64,000 nt of DNA from Bradyrhizobium sp. URHD0069 (lineage in GTDB: Bacteria; Pseudomonadota; Alphaproteobacteria; Rhizobiales; Xanthobacteraceae): NCBI RefSeq assembly GCF_000701345.1, contig NZ_JNIJ01000005.1, positions 227,605-291,604 of the forward strand, in the 5' to 3' direction. Made by a program: the position numbers and the translations under genes. The notes below the pieces were generated by a model. That model did not search any database. It saw only the letters and a list, made by a program, of their open reading frames with translations, and had not been told where the DNA came from. Positions 18,832 through 27,793 of the stretch are shown here, piece by piece (within the stretch, counting starts at the first letter, position 1; every line of letters starts with the position of its first letter).

Positions 18832-18996
18832 GCGGCATCCTCTTTCAATTAATCGGATTGGAATTCTGGTAAAGCAAAGGGCTAGCGAAAACGCCGAGCC
18901 CTTAAACCTTGAACGGGCGGATGTATCAGACAAAGGCGGGAATGTCCACCAGCGGGAACGCAATTCGTATCACCAAATCGGGTGTTTTGGTCGCGA

Positions 18997-20106
18997 TCAC
19001 GAGGTTTTTTGCGGCGTTGCTCCGACCTGCGTCACATGTCCCATCTTCCGGCCCGGCCGCGCCGGACCCTTGCCGTAAAGATGCACGGTCGCGCCCGGGA
19101 CGGTCAGCCATTGCTCGTAACTGTTGATATCGTCCCCGATCAGGTTGGTCATGGTGACCGGGCCATGACGAACCGGTTTGCCGAGCGGCCAGCCGGCAAT
19201 GGCGCGGATGTGCTGCTCGAACTGCGAGATCGACGCGCCGTCGAGCGTCCAGTGCCCGGAATTGTGCACCCGTGGCGCGATCTCATTGACCAACAATGTC
19301 GGTCCGCCGTCGCCGGCCAAAACAAACATCTCGACGGCGAGCACGCCGACATAATCGAGTGCGTTGGCGATCGTTTCCGCGATGGTGCGCGCCTGTGCAG
19401 CGAGCGCTTCCGAGATCGCCGCCGGCGCGCGCGAGGTCTTCAGGATGTGGTCGCGATGTTCGTTTTCGGTGACGTCAAAGCATTCGACATGACCGTCGGC
19501 GCTGCGCGCGGCGATCATTGAGACCTCGCAGTCGAAAGGAACGAAGGCCTCGAGGATGGCGGATTTGGTGCCGAGGTCTTCCCAGATCAGTTCCACGTCG
19601 TCGCCGTCGCGGATGATCGCCTGGCCCTTGCCGTCATAGCCGAAGCGCCGGGTCTTGATCACGGCGGGCAGGCCGATGCGCGAGATCGCGGCACGCAGCG
19701 CCGCGGCCGACGAGACATCGGCGTAATCGGCAGTGCCGATGCCCAACCGTTTGACGAAGTTCTTCTCGGCTAACCGATCCTGCGTGGTTTCGAGGATTTT
19801 GCGGTCGGGCAGCACCGGACGGCGCGCTCCGAGGATCATCGCGGCGGCGGCAGGTATATTCTCGAATTCGTAAGTGATGACGTCGACGTCGTTGGCGAAC
19901 AACTCCAGCGCCTCGACGTCGGCATATTCCGCACAGGTCGCATTCAGCACGACATCGAATGCCGGTGAGTCCGGGTCCGGTGAAAACACCTGGCATCGCA
20001 AGCCGAGCCGCGCCGCTGCCATCGCCAGCATCCGGCCCAACTGTCCGCCGCCAAGAATTCCGATGGTGTCGCCGGGCTTCAGCTTCACCTGCTTTTTGGC
20101 CGTCAC
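18997..20106 (-). CDS. purK: 5-(carboxyamino)imidazole ribonucleotide synthase
   Basis: 369 residues of the ATP-grasp type: [17 protein letters not shown] at the N-terminus, [14 protein letters not shown] for nucleotide binding and [14 protein letters not shown] for metal and substrate. The enzyme carboxylates AIR using ATP and bicarbonate in purine synthesis, and its product is used by PurE. The GTG start overlaps the purE stop (GTGA), so the pair is translationally coupled. Confidence 0.95.
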   Translation of the reverse strand: MTAKKQVKLKPGDTIGILGGGQLGRMLAMAAARLGLRCQVFSPDPDSPAFDVVLNATCAEYADVEALELFANDVDVITYEFENIPAAAAMILGARRPVLPDRKILETTQDRLAEKNFVKRLGIGTADYADVSSAAALRAAISRIGLPAVIKTRRFGYDGKGQAIIRDGDDVELIWEDLGTKSAILEAFVPFDCEVSMIAARSADGHVECFDVTENEHRDHILKTSRAPAAISEALAAQARTIAETIANALDYVGVLAVEMFVLAGDGGPTLLVNEIAPRVHNSGHWTLDGASISQFEQHIRAIAGWPLGKPVRHGPVTMTNLIGDDINSYEQWLTVPGATVHLYGKGPARPGRKMGHVTQVGATPQKTS

Positions 20107-20591
20107 GCAGATTCCTCCGGGCGCTCGCCGATAGCCTCGGTCTGCTTCTTGCGCCAGGCCGCAAGCCTGCCGGCTAGCTCCGGGTCGTTGAGCGCGAGCA
20201 CGCTTGCTGCAAGCAGCGCGGCGTTGATGGCGCCGGGCTTGCCGATGGCCAGCGTCCCGACCGGGACCCCCGCGGGCATCTGCACGATGGAATAAAGCGA
20301 ATCGACGCCGGACAGCGCCTTGGATTCCATGGGAACGCCGAATACCGGAAGTTCCGTCAGCGAGGCGGTCATCCCCGGCAGATGTGCCGCGCCGCCGGCG
20401 CCCGCGATAATGATCCTGAAACCGGCGGACTTGGCGGCCTTGGCAAAGGCGAACAACCGGTCGGGGGTGCGGTGCGCGGAGACGATGTGTTTCTCGCAGG
20501 CAATGCCGAGCGCGGCGAGCGTTTCGGCGGCATGGCGCATGGTGTCCCAGTCCGACTGGCTTCCCATGATGATGGCGACGGGGACGGTCAT
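20103..20591 (-). CDS. purE: 5-(carboxyamino)imidazole ribonucleotide mutase
   Basis: 162 residues from the ATG at 20591. [20 protein letters not shown] and [11 protein letters not shown] are the substrate-binding signatures of class I PurE, which moves the carboxyl group of N5-CAIR to give CAIR. It is the first gene of the coupled purE-purK pair. A longer frame to 20669 adds residues that do not match the family. Confidence 0.95.
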   Translation of the reverse strand: MTVPVAIIMGSQSDWDTMRHAAETLAALGIACEKHIVSAHRTPDRLFAFAKAAKSAGFRIIIAGAGGAAHLPGMTASLTELPVFGVPMESKALSGVDSLYSIVQMPAGVPVGTLAIGKPGAINAALLAASVLALNDPELAGRLAAWRKKQTEAIGERPEESA

Positions 20592-20732
20592 ACGGTTAAT
20601 TCTTTTCGGGAATCCAAAAGCATAGGCCGCAAGTATAAGATCGGCCCGGGCTTCGGCAAGGCGTGGCAAGGGGTCTGGAATGGACTATCCTTTCTTGGTG
20701 AATCCCGGCAAGCCTCCTGCTCAGGAATGCCC

Positions 20733-21425
20733 ATGAAAAAGAAAGCCAGGGCGACCGCCCCGAGGGGCGCGAAACGCCGCAAAACCGTCATGGCGGAGCG
20801 CAATCCGGTGCCGCAGCGGGCCACGCCTGCCACCCGGCCTCGCCCGTCAGTCGCGCCCAATGAAGCCAGACTGACAATTCGCCGGCTCAGGGCCCAACTG
20901 GCGGAGGCGCTGGCGCGAATAGAAGAACTGCAGGCGTCAGCCGATACCGACTTCCTGCTGGATATTCCGAACCGGCGCGGCTTTGAGCGAGAACTCCATC
21001 GCTCGGTCGCCTACATCAAACGCTACCATGCGAGCGGCGCGCTGATCGTGCTCGACGTCGATCGCCTAAAGCCGATCAACGACGCCTTCGGGCACGCCGC
21101 GGGCGATCAGGTGCTGAAGGCTGTGGTGGCGGCGCTTTCGCGCCAGATACGTTCATCCGACGTGATCGGGCGGCTGGGCGGCGATGAATTCGCGGTGTTA
21201 TTGTGGAACCTGAGCGAAACCGATGCCAGGGCCAAGGCGGCGTCGCTGGAAGAAGCCGTCGATGGCTTAAAGTTCGTATTCCGCGGCCGCACCGTCACAG
21301 CGGGCGCATCCGCCGGCGTCGCTATTCTCGGTCCCCACGCGGAAGCCGGTCGAGCACTGGAGGAAGCCGATAGCGCGATGTATGTGCGCAAGGCGCAACG
21401 GCGGCATGCGGCGGATGGGAGCTAA
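20733..21425 (+). CDS. GGDEF-domain diguanylate cyclase
   Basis: 230 residues. A basic N-terminus (about 1-50) leads into a coiled-coil stretch (IRRLRAQLAEALARIEELQA) and then a GGDEF domain with the intact LGGDEFAVLL active-site motif. It should make cyclic di-GMP from two GTP. No transmembrane segment or sensory domain is visible, so it is a cytoplasmic enzyme, with the coiled coil likely mediating dimerisation. ATG 20733 has AGGA six bases upstream; ATG 20727 is too close to that site. Confidence 0.85.
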   Translation: MKKKARATAPRGAKRRKTVMAERNPVPQRATPATRPRPSVAPNEARLTIRRLRAQLAEALARIEELQASADTDFLLDIPNRRGFERELHRSVAYIKRYHASGALIVLDVDRLKPINDAFGHAAGDQVLKAVVAALSRQIRSSDVIGRLGGDEFAVLLWNLSETDARAKAASLEEAVDGLKFVFRGRTVTAGASAGVAILGPHAEAGRALEEADSAMYVRKAQRRHAADGS

Positions 21426-21439
21426 GGTTTCGGATCGGT

Positions 21440-21541
21440 AGAACCGTAGAGGTGGCAAAGCGACAGCGTGCCCACCAATCCGAAGCGGATTTGACCGGTG
21501 GTGGCACGGCGCGAGAAGCGGCGTTGCGCACCCTGCCATCA
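21440..21541. repeat. Decayed dispersed repeat (GTGGGCAC-type)
   Basis: Arms resembling GTGGCAAAGCGACAGCGTGCCCACCA and a second GGTGGTGGCACGGCGCGAGAAGCGG form the imperfect palindrome of a repeat family common in bradyrhizobia. A relative lies near 62090-62190. It fills the gap between converging genes. Confidence 0.4.
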
Positions 21542-21548
21542 CTGATGC

Positions 21549-21800
21549 TTACAACCCGCTCAGATCATCCGGTACGTTGCCGAATTTCTTAAGCAATTGA
21601 GCGTCGCCGAATTCGCCGATCATGGGATCGCCGGTGCGACTGAAGGCGACCGCACCGATGCTGCCGGCGGCCCTCGACAAGACTTCCGCGCGTCGTAACG
21701 CACCCGAGGAACTCTGGCATTCCTCCGCTGCGCCCGCGACCGGCGAGCCGGTATCATCCTGCAGAAACGGTAGCGCGACGTAATAGGTGACATCGGCCAT
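21549..21800 (-). CDS. Hypothetical protein, 83 residues
   Basis: A compact soluble protein beginning MADVTYYVALPFLQDD, with no recognised motif. It has family-like sequence that I recall from bradyrhizobial hypotheticals. It sits 23 bp downstream of another small minus-strand gene and may share its transcript. The function is unknown. Confidence 0.6.
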   Translation of the reverse strand: MADVTYYVALPFLQDDTGSPVAGAAEECQSSSGALRRAEVLSRAAGSIGAVAFSRTGDPMIGEFGDAQLLKKFGNVPDDLSGL

Positions 21801-21823
21801 GGTGTCGCTCCGGGTTTGATCGA

Positions 21824-22111
21824 TCAGGCGGCGTCGCTGTTGGCTCGCGGTCGTCGTTCCGGAGCGCAGCCGTTCGAGCCAGCTGCCTGCAGCTCCTGCA
21901 ACTCAATTTCCAGATACTCGTTGGCCATGATGAGCGCCTTGATCGTGCTGCGCATGTTTCCGTCGCACATCGCGATCGCTTGGTCGCAGGCCCGCTCGTA
22001 CCGATTGGGATCAGATAGCCAAGACTGGCCGGATGAGGACTGGCCGGACGAAGACTGGCCGGACGAAGACTGGCCGGATGAAGATCGGTCGGACGAAGAT
22101 CGGTCGGACAT
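21824..22111 (-). CDS. Small hypothetical with N-terminal pentapeptide repeats
   Basis: 95 residues. The N-terminus is six tandem five-residue units (two of SDRSS type, then four of SGQSS type), encoded by a 15-bp DNA repeat at about 22019-22108. The remaining 65 residues are a soluble, helix-rich domain (YERACDQAIAMCDGNMRSTIKAL) that looks like a genuine conserved protein. The repeat is a Ser-rich flexible tail. The opposite strand is also open through the repeat and reads DWPDE units, but that reading lacks coding character elsewhere. Confidence 0.6.
   Translation of the reverse strand: MSDRSSSDRSSSGQSSSGQSSSGQSSSGQSWLSDPNRYERACDQAIAMCDGNMRSTIKALIMANEYLEIELQELQAAGSNGCAPERRPRANSDAA
22019..22108. 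repeat. 15-bp tandem repeat inside a small gene
   Basis: Six units of a 15-base motif (GACTGGCCGGACGAA and variants, with the last two changed to CGGTCGGACGAAGAT) lie head to tail. Because the unit is a multiple of three, copy-number change would keep both the frame and the pentapeptide tail. Confidence 0.85.
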
Positions 22112-22338
22112 GGCGAAGCTCCGGATATGACCAGAAGGTTGAGTAATGTTCCTATTTTGTTCTTATGGAGTCAAGAGGCGTCGGTCGATGAACCGGGCGG
22201 TCGTCGCCGATTTGCACAGCACCGCACAACGAAAGGTCAGCACAGGCTACCGAGGCTGAACCAAAGGCGGTCCGAAGGCCGGGCACGGAACGAAAACAAT
22301 TTCGGGAGCTTAATGCCTATTCTCAGGGAGTACGATGC

Positions 22339-22719
22339 ATGGGTCTTGCTGAGTCCAAAAGACCCGTGGTGCTGATCGTCGAGGATGAATTTCTGTTGAG
22401 AATGGACGCGGTCGATATGATCGCCGCCGCTGGGTTCGAGGTGGTGGAAGCAGCCAACGCGGACGAAGCCATAGAAATTCTGGAAGCTCGTCGGGACATC
22501 ACCGTGGTTTTCACCGATATCCAGATGCCGGGCTCGATGGACGGATTGAAGCTCGCACGGGCGGTCAGCGGACGCTGGCCACCGATCAAGATTATCGCGA
22601 CCTCCGGCCAAGCCGAATTGAGAGAAACGGATTTGCCCGAGGGCGGACGGTTTTTGCCGAAGCCCTACAGTCCGCTACAGATTGCAGGCGTATTGCATGA
22701 GTTGATCAATGGCCGGTGA
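22339..22719 (+). CDS. Single-domain response regulator (receiver only)
   Basis: 126 residues forming one CheY-like receiver: acidic pocket EDE near residues 15-17, phospho-acceptor Asp in FTDIQMPG (about 58-65) and a Lys in LPKPYSP (about 109). No output domain is present. Such regulators act by protein-protein contact or as phosphate sinks. The start ATG at 22339 follows AGGGAGTACG. No kinase is adjacent. Confidence 0.88.
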   Translation: MGLAESKRPVVLIVEDEFLLRMDAVDMIAAAGFEVVEAANADEAIEILEARRDITVVFTDIQMPGSMDGLKLARAVSGRWPPIKIIATSGQAELRETDLPEGGRFLPKPYSPLQIAGVLHELINGR

Positions 22720-22748
22720 ACCCTGTGTCATTTCGCAGCGCAACGGGC

Positions 22749-22805
22749 CGTCATTCCGGCGCGCGGATGACGCGCGGATGAAATGAGCGAACCTGGAATC
22801 TCGAA
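22749..22805. repeat. Truncated copy of the dispersed CCGGAATGACGG-type repeat
   Basis: A short palindrome with CGTCATTCCGGCGCGC and GAACCTGGAATCTCG arms, a relative of the repeat at 12618-12718. Confidence 0.5.
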
Positions 22806-22899
22806 ATTCACCGACGTGCAATTGCCTATCTGAGGTTTACGTCGGAGCCTCTCGTCGGGCCGCGCTTTGGCCCGACCTGGTGGAGCGCCGGACGACAAA

Positions 22900-23106
22900 C
22901 TACGCAATAATATCCGGCGTGATCTGGTCTTCGATGAAGGCGATGCGGTCGCGCAACTGCAGCTTGCGCTTCTTTAGCCGTTGCAGCCGCAACAAATCTG
23001 GCGCGGGCGATTGATGCAGCGCATCGATCGCAGCGTCGAGATCGCGGTGCTCCTGCTGCAGCCGTGCGAGCTCGGTTTCGAGTTCGCGCTCATCTTCGTC
23101 GGTCAT
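22900..23106 (-). CDS. DUF465 family protein (YdcH-like)
   Basis: 68 residues that form a predicted coiled coil. The signature DLLRLQRLKKRKLQLRDRIA near the C-terminus is that of DUF465, a family of tiny alphaproteobacterial proteins of unknown role. I chose the ATG at 23106; earlier starts lack family support. It diverges from a second DUF465 gene 225 bp away. Confidence 0.82.
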   Translation of the reverse strand: MTDEDERELETELARLQQEHRDLDAAIDALHQSPAPDLLRLQRLKKRKLQLRDRIAFIEDQITPDIIA

Positions 23107-23331
23107 GGTGTACGTTAACTGAAAAACGCGGACGAGATCGCGAAAGATTGGGAAACCAGTGGGAACCAATATCGTGCCTGCCGATCCCGTCTGCAAGCTC
23201 GTCCCGATCCTTACTCACGATTTCCTTACAGCTGATTGCGCTTTTCAATACCCATCGACAGATTCGGCGGCTCGTGTACACTCACTTGTCCGGATCAAAT
23301 CTGAGGTCTGATCCCCCCGAGGAGGCTCCAT

Positions 23332-23517
23332 ATGGCAATTCAGGCGCATCTCGTTGAACTGGAACGAAAACATAAGACTCTCGAAAACGAACTGCACGAA
23401 GCGCTCGTGCACCTTTCAACAGACGACCTGCAAATTGTTGAGTTGAAGCGCCGGAAGTTGATGGTTAAGGACGAGATCGAGCGGTTGAAGCATACCGCCG
23501 CCGAGATGGTGCACTAG
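23332..23517 (+). CDS. DUF465 family protein (YdcH-like), second copy
   Basis: 61 residues, an amphipathic helix pair with DDLQIVELKRRKLMVKDEIE matching the DUF465 signature. A strong GAGGAGG ribosome site precedes the ATG. It diverges from the other DUF465 gene across a 225-bp shared promoter region. Confidence 0.82.
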   Translation: MAIQAHLVELERKHKTLENELHEALVHLSTDDLQIVELKRRKLMVKDEIERLKHTAAEMVH

Positions 23518-23686
23518 CCAGCTCGTCCGACCCCGCAAAAATACTGCCTTCATTCTGAGGTGCGCGCTGCGCGCCTCGAAGCATGCTCACACCCGCCATT
23601 CGAGACTTGCCGAAATTGGTCGGCACCTCCAGCGATGAGTGCAATTGCGCTGACGCGGGTGGTGATGACGTTGCGACGCGAAAAGC

Positions 23687-24790
23687 TCACGCCGCTGCAA
23701 GTTCGGCGACATGATCGGCAAGCGCCAGGGACGATGTCAGCCCTGGCGATTCTATTCCGAACAAATTGATCAGCCCGTCGACGCCATGATCACGCGGTCC
23801 CTGGACCAGGAAATCCTGTACGGCGACCGCCGGCGGTACGATCTTCGGCCGAATTCCCGAATAGCTGGGCATCAGCGCGCCGTCTGGTAGCGTCGGCCAG
23901 TATCGCCGGATGGCCGGATAAAACCTCTCCGCCCGCGCCGGATCGACCGCGTAGTCGATGGCATCGACCCATTCCACGTCGGGACCGAATCGGGCCTGTC
24001 CCGCCATGTCGAGGGTAAGGTGCACGCCCAGCCCGCCGGGCTCGGGCACCGGATAGATCAGGCGCGAGAATGGCGCCCGCGCGCTGCAACTGAAATAATT
24101 TCCCTTGGCGAGATAGGCCCGCGGTATCAACTCGATCGGCATGCCATCGATACCGCGCGCGACCGCTGGCGCACCAAGCCCCGCGGCGTTGACGAGAAGC
24201 CTGCATTCGAGGCTCATCGGCGCAGTGCCGCCGACGTCGAGTACGATTCCATCAGCGGCGGCCTTGGCGCGCAGCAACGGCGTATGAAAAGCAAAGGCCG
24301 CGCCGGCAATTTCGGCGTCGCCGCGCAGCGCCAGCATAAAGGCGTGGCTGTCGATGATCCCTGTGGAGGGCGAGAGCAGGGCGGCGTCGCAGTTCAGCGC
24401 CGGCTCCAACGCGCGCGCCACGTCGCCAGAGAGGGTTTCCAGGTCGAGCACGCCGTTGGCTTCGGCATGAGCCCTGATCGACTGCAGTTTTGCGGTTTCC
24501 TTCGGCGTGGTTGCGACGATCAGCTTGCCGCAATTGCGATGCGGGATGCCGTGGTCGCTGCAATATTCATACAGCGCACGCTTGCCGCTGACGCACATCC
24601 GCGCCATCAGGCTTCCCGCGGGATAATAGATGCCGGCGTGGATCACTTCGCTGTTGCGCGACGAGGTGACCGTGCCGATACCCTCGGCCGCCTCCAGGAC
24701 GATGACCTCGCGGCCGGCCTGCGCCAGCCGCCGCGCAACCGCAAGGCCGATCACCCCCGCACCGATGACGACGCACTCGACTTTGTCCAT
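23687..24790 (-). CDS. FAD-dependent oxidoreductase, L-2-hydroxyglutarate oxidase-like
   Basis: 367 residues of the DAO superfamily. It begins with an FAD-binding fold ([18 protein letters not shown]) and has the [18 protein letters not shown] block characteristic of the LhgO/L2HGDH group, plus the C-terminal [16 protein letters not shown]. These flavoenzymes oxidise L-2-hydroxyglutarate to 2-oxoglutarate, a repair reaction, passing electrons to quinone. The substrate is inferred from family signatures. I chose the ATG at 24790, next to the FAD fold. Confidence 0.82.
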   Translation of the reverse strand: MDKVECVVIGAGVIGLAVARRLAQAGREVIVLEAAEGIGTVTSSRNSEVIHAGIYYPAGSLMARMCVSGKRALYEYCSDHGIPHRNCGKLIVATTPKETAKLQSIRAHAEANGVLDLETLSGDVARALEPALNCDAALLSPSTGIIDSHAFMLALRGDAEIAGAAFAFHTPLLRAKAAADGIVLDVGGTAPMSLECRLLVNAAGLGAPAVARGIDGMPIELIPRAYLAKGNYFSCSARAPFSRLIYPVPEPGGLGVHLTLDMAGQARFGPDVEWVDAIDYAVDPARAERFYPAIRRYWPTLPDGALMPSYSGIRPKIVPPAVAVQDFLVQGPRDHGVDGLINLFGIESPGLTSSLALADHVAELAAA

Positions 24791-25089
24791 TCGCGGGTTC
24801 AGATCCGGGATTGAGGGTTGTTCGATCCGGCGCGCACAACCAAGAGTTGGCCCTCCCTCGTCCCAGGGTCGCTTGGCGTCCTCTATCACTCTGTTGAGGA
24901 TGACCTTTTCAATGAAGGCGTCAAATTTCTTCCGCGTGATTTCCAGACCGGATTCGCGTTAGTGACGCATTAAGCATGTCAGGGCAATTGCGGTTATTTA
25001 AGTCGCATTTTTGGATTGCATGGGTACGTGTTTACCCGATCCAAACCCGCGAAGCCAGACACTCCGCCGCAGAAATCCGCGGGTGAGCG

Positions 25090-27783
25090 ATGGCTGACAA
25101 GAATTGGCAGGCGGGCGGCAAGAATCTGATTTCTGCGCGGGCCGTCGTTTGCCTGATCGCCACCATTGCGCTGTTCGGCGCCGCCGCCTGGGGCGTGTCC
25201 AATAACTTTGCGCCCACGAGCTCTGTCGGCGGAGCCGACCCCCATATGGTCTGGGAAATACTGATCGGCGGCATTGTTGTCAGCTCTTTTCTCGCCGCCG
25301 TGGCGCTGTGGGTCCACTCGGCATTGCGCCGGGTCAAGCGCTTGCAGTTGCATAGAATTGCATTCGTCCGTTCCGCCCTGAACATCCTCAGCCACGGCGT
25401 GGTGATGACGGATCAGCGGAAGCGGGTGGTGTTCTGCAACGCCCGTTATCTCGAGATCTACGGCTTGGCGCGTTCGGATATTCCTCGAAACATGACCGGA
25501 CCGGAATTGCTGGAGATGCGGCGCAAACGCGGCTTGCTCGACGTCAGCGTCGAGGACTTCTACGCTCAAGCTGGCGCTCCGGAAGGCCTGATTACCGAAC
25601 TGCCGGGCGGGCGTTCGATTCTGGTCAAAAGTTTTGCGCTGCCAAACGGCGGCTCGGTGGCAACGCATGAAGATTGCAGCGAGCAGCGCAAGCTTTCCAG
25701 AGAGCTCGCGTCCACCAAGCATTTTCTGGAATCGGTGCTCGAGAATGTGCCGGTATGCGTGGCCGCCAAGAGCATCGAGGATGGCCGCTACATTTTTGCC
25801 AACCGCGCCTTCGAACGCTTCTCGCGCTTCTCCCGCGCCAATATTCTTGGCAGGCGTGCCGACGAGCTATTCAAGGCCGATACCGCGGCAAGGATCGAAG
25901 CGGCGGATCAGGCCGCGCTCAAGTCGCCCGAGGGCCAGTTCCGCAACGAATTCGCGGTCGAGCGCGGTTCGGAAAAGCGGGTTCTCGCCTCGAATCGCGT
26001 GATCGCGCGCGACGAAAAGAACCAGCCGCAATTCCTGATCGCGCTGTTCGACGACGTCACCGACCGCAAATCGCTTTCCCATGAGCTGGAAAACACCAAG
26101 AAATTTCTTGAACTGGTGGTCGACAACATTCCGGTTTCGCTGATCGTCGAGCGGGTCAGCGATGGACGATACCTTCTCGCCAATCGCAGCGCCGAGACCA
26201 TCCTCAACCGCCGGCGCGAGGACGCCACAGGGCTAACGGCTGCGGATATTTTCAATCCGAGAGAAGCCAAGCTGATCATTGCGCGAGACGAGGCGGCGAT
26301 CAAAAAGCGCGGCCTGCTCACCGAGGAACACCCGATCAGCACGAAGGACGGCTTGCGCCTGTTCCTGACGCGCCGCATGACGGTGCTCGACGACGCCGGC
26401 GAGCCGCAATATCTGATCAAGACCCACGAGGACGTTACCGACCGCCGCCAGACCGAATCGCGCATGGCCCATATGGCGTATCATGACGGTTTGACGGACC
26501 TGCCGAACCGTGCGGCGTTCCTGCAGGCGCTCGCGCAGATGATCGAGGCCTGCGAAGGCACCAGTGAGGAGTTTGCGGTGCTGTCCCTCGACCTCGATGG
26601 TCTGAAGGAAGTCAACGACGTGTTCGGCCACGCGACCGGCGACAAATTGCTGATCGAAGTGGCGCGCCGCATCCAGGCCTCGGCGCGCGGCGGCGTGGTC
26701 GCCCGGCTCAGCGGCGACGAGTTCGGACTGATCATCGATGGAAAGCAACCGGGCGCCGGCACCGCGCTGGCAGAGCAGCTTGCCGAAGTGCTGGCGAACG
26801 AGTTCCAGATTGACGGCAAATCGGTTCGCACCGGGGTAACCACCGGCATCTCGATATTCCCGCACAATGGCGCTGACGCCGCGTCGCTGCTTGCCAATGC
26901 CGGCGCGGCGTTGTTCCGCGCCAAGGCAAAATCGCGCGGCTCGATCAGCGTCTATGAACCGGAGATGGACCAGCAGATCCGCGACCGCCGCGTGCTGCAC
27001 CAGGAACTTTCGCTCGCGATCAGGAACGGCGAACTCTCGCTGTACTATCAGCCGCAAGCGGCGTCGCGCCGTACCCTCCCCGGCATCGAAGTCATCGGGT
27101 TCGAGGCCTTGGCGCGATGGCTCCATCCGGTGCGCGGCTTCGTGCCCCCCGGCGATTTCATTCCGCTCGCGGAAGAAAGCGGGCTGATCGTCGAAATGGG
27201 CGAATGGATTCTGCGCGAAGCCTGCCGGGAGGCCGCGTCGTGGCCGATGCCGCTGCAGATCGCGGTCAATCTGTCGCCGGCGCAGTTCATGCACGGCGAT
27301 CTGGTCGGCCTCGTGCATTCCATACTTCTCGAGACCGGCCTCGCGCCCGGCCGGCTCGAGCTGGAAATCACCGAGGGCGTGCTGATCGAGGATTTCGAGC
27401 GCGGCCTGGCGCTCTTGCGGCGGCTGAAGGCGCTTGGCGTGCGCATTTCCATGGATGACTTCGGCAGTGGTTATTCGTCGCTGAGCTATCTTCAGGCGTT
27501 TCCGTTCGACAAGATCAAGATCGACCGCGCTTTCGTCATCAATCTCGGACGCAACCCGCAATCGGCGGCGATCGTTCGGGCGGTGATCGGTCTTTGCCAC
27601 GGCTTGGACATGTCGATCGTCGCCGAGGGCGTGGAAACCCAGGAGCAGCTCGCTTTCCTTTCGGACGAGGGCTGCGACGCGGTGCAGGGCTATCTTATCG
27701 GCAAGCCCCTGCCGATCGGACAGTACGCCGCGCTGGTCGGCCGCGGTGGCAATACGATGGAGCCTGCCCGCAAGACCGGCTAA
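25090..27783 (+). CDS. Membrane PAS-GGDEF-EAL cyclic di-GMP enzyme
   Basis: 897 residues. Two transmembrane helices (about 15-38 and 54-76) precede three PAS-like sensory modules (to about 450), then a GGDEF domain whose active motif reads SGDEF, then an EAL domain with an intact FEALARW and the conserved EITEGVLIED, DDFGSGYSSL and KIDRAFV segments. The EAL part should hydrolyse cyclic di-GMP; the SGDEF variant can be active or regulatory in this family. It is a membrane sensor for motility or biofilm control. The next gene, glpD, starts 10 bp after its stop. Confidence 0.9.
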   Translation: MADKNWQAGGKNLISARAVVCLIATIALFGAAAWGVSNNFAPTSSVGGADPHMVWEILIGGIVVSSFLAAVALWVHSALRRVKRLQLHRIAFVRSALNILSHGVVMTDQRKRVVFCNARYLEIYGLARSDIPRNMTGPELLEMRRKRGLLDVSVEDFYAQAGAPEGLITELPGGRSILVKSFALPNGGSVATHEDCSEQRKLSRELASTKHFLESVLENVPVCVAAKSIEDGRYIFANRAFERFSRFSRANILGRRADELFKADTAARIEAADQAALKSPEGQFRNEFAVERGSEKRVLASNRVIARDEKNQPQFLIALFDDVTDRKSLSHELENTKKFLELVVDNIPVSLIVERVSDGRYLLANRSAETILNRRREDATGLTAADIFNPREAKLIIARDEAAIKKRGLLTEEHPISTKDGLRLFLTRRMTVLDDAGEPQYLIKTHEDVTDRRQTESRMAHMAYHDGLTDLPNRAAFLQALAQMIEACEGTSEEFAVLSLDLDGLKEVNDVFGHATGDKLLIEVARRIQASARGGVVARLSGDEFGLIIDGKQPGAGTALAEQLAEVLANEFQIDGKSVRTGVTTGISIFPHNGADAASLLANAGAALFRAKAKSRGSISVYEPEMDQQIRDRRVLHQELSLAIRNGELSLYYQPQAASRRTLPGIEVIGFEALARWLHPVRGFVPPGDFIPLAEESGLIVEMGEWILREACREAASWPMPLQIAVNLSPAQFMHGDLVGLVHSILLETGLAPGRLELEITEGVLIEDFERGLALLRRLKALGVRISMDDFGSGYSSLSYLQAFPFDKIKIDRAFVINLGRNPQSAAIVRAVIGLCHGLDMSIVAEGVETQEQLAFLSDEGCDAVQGYLIGKPLPIGQYAALVGRGGNTMEPARKTG

Positions 27784-27793
27784 GTCTCCGTGC

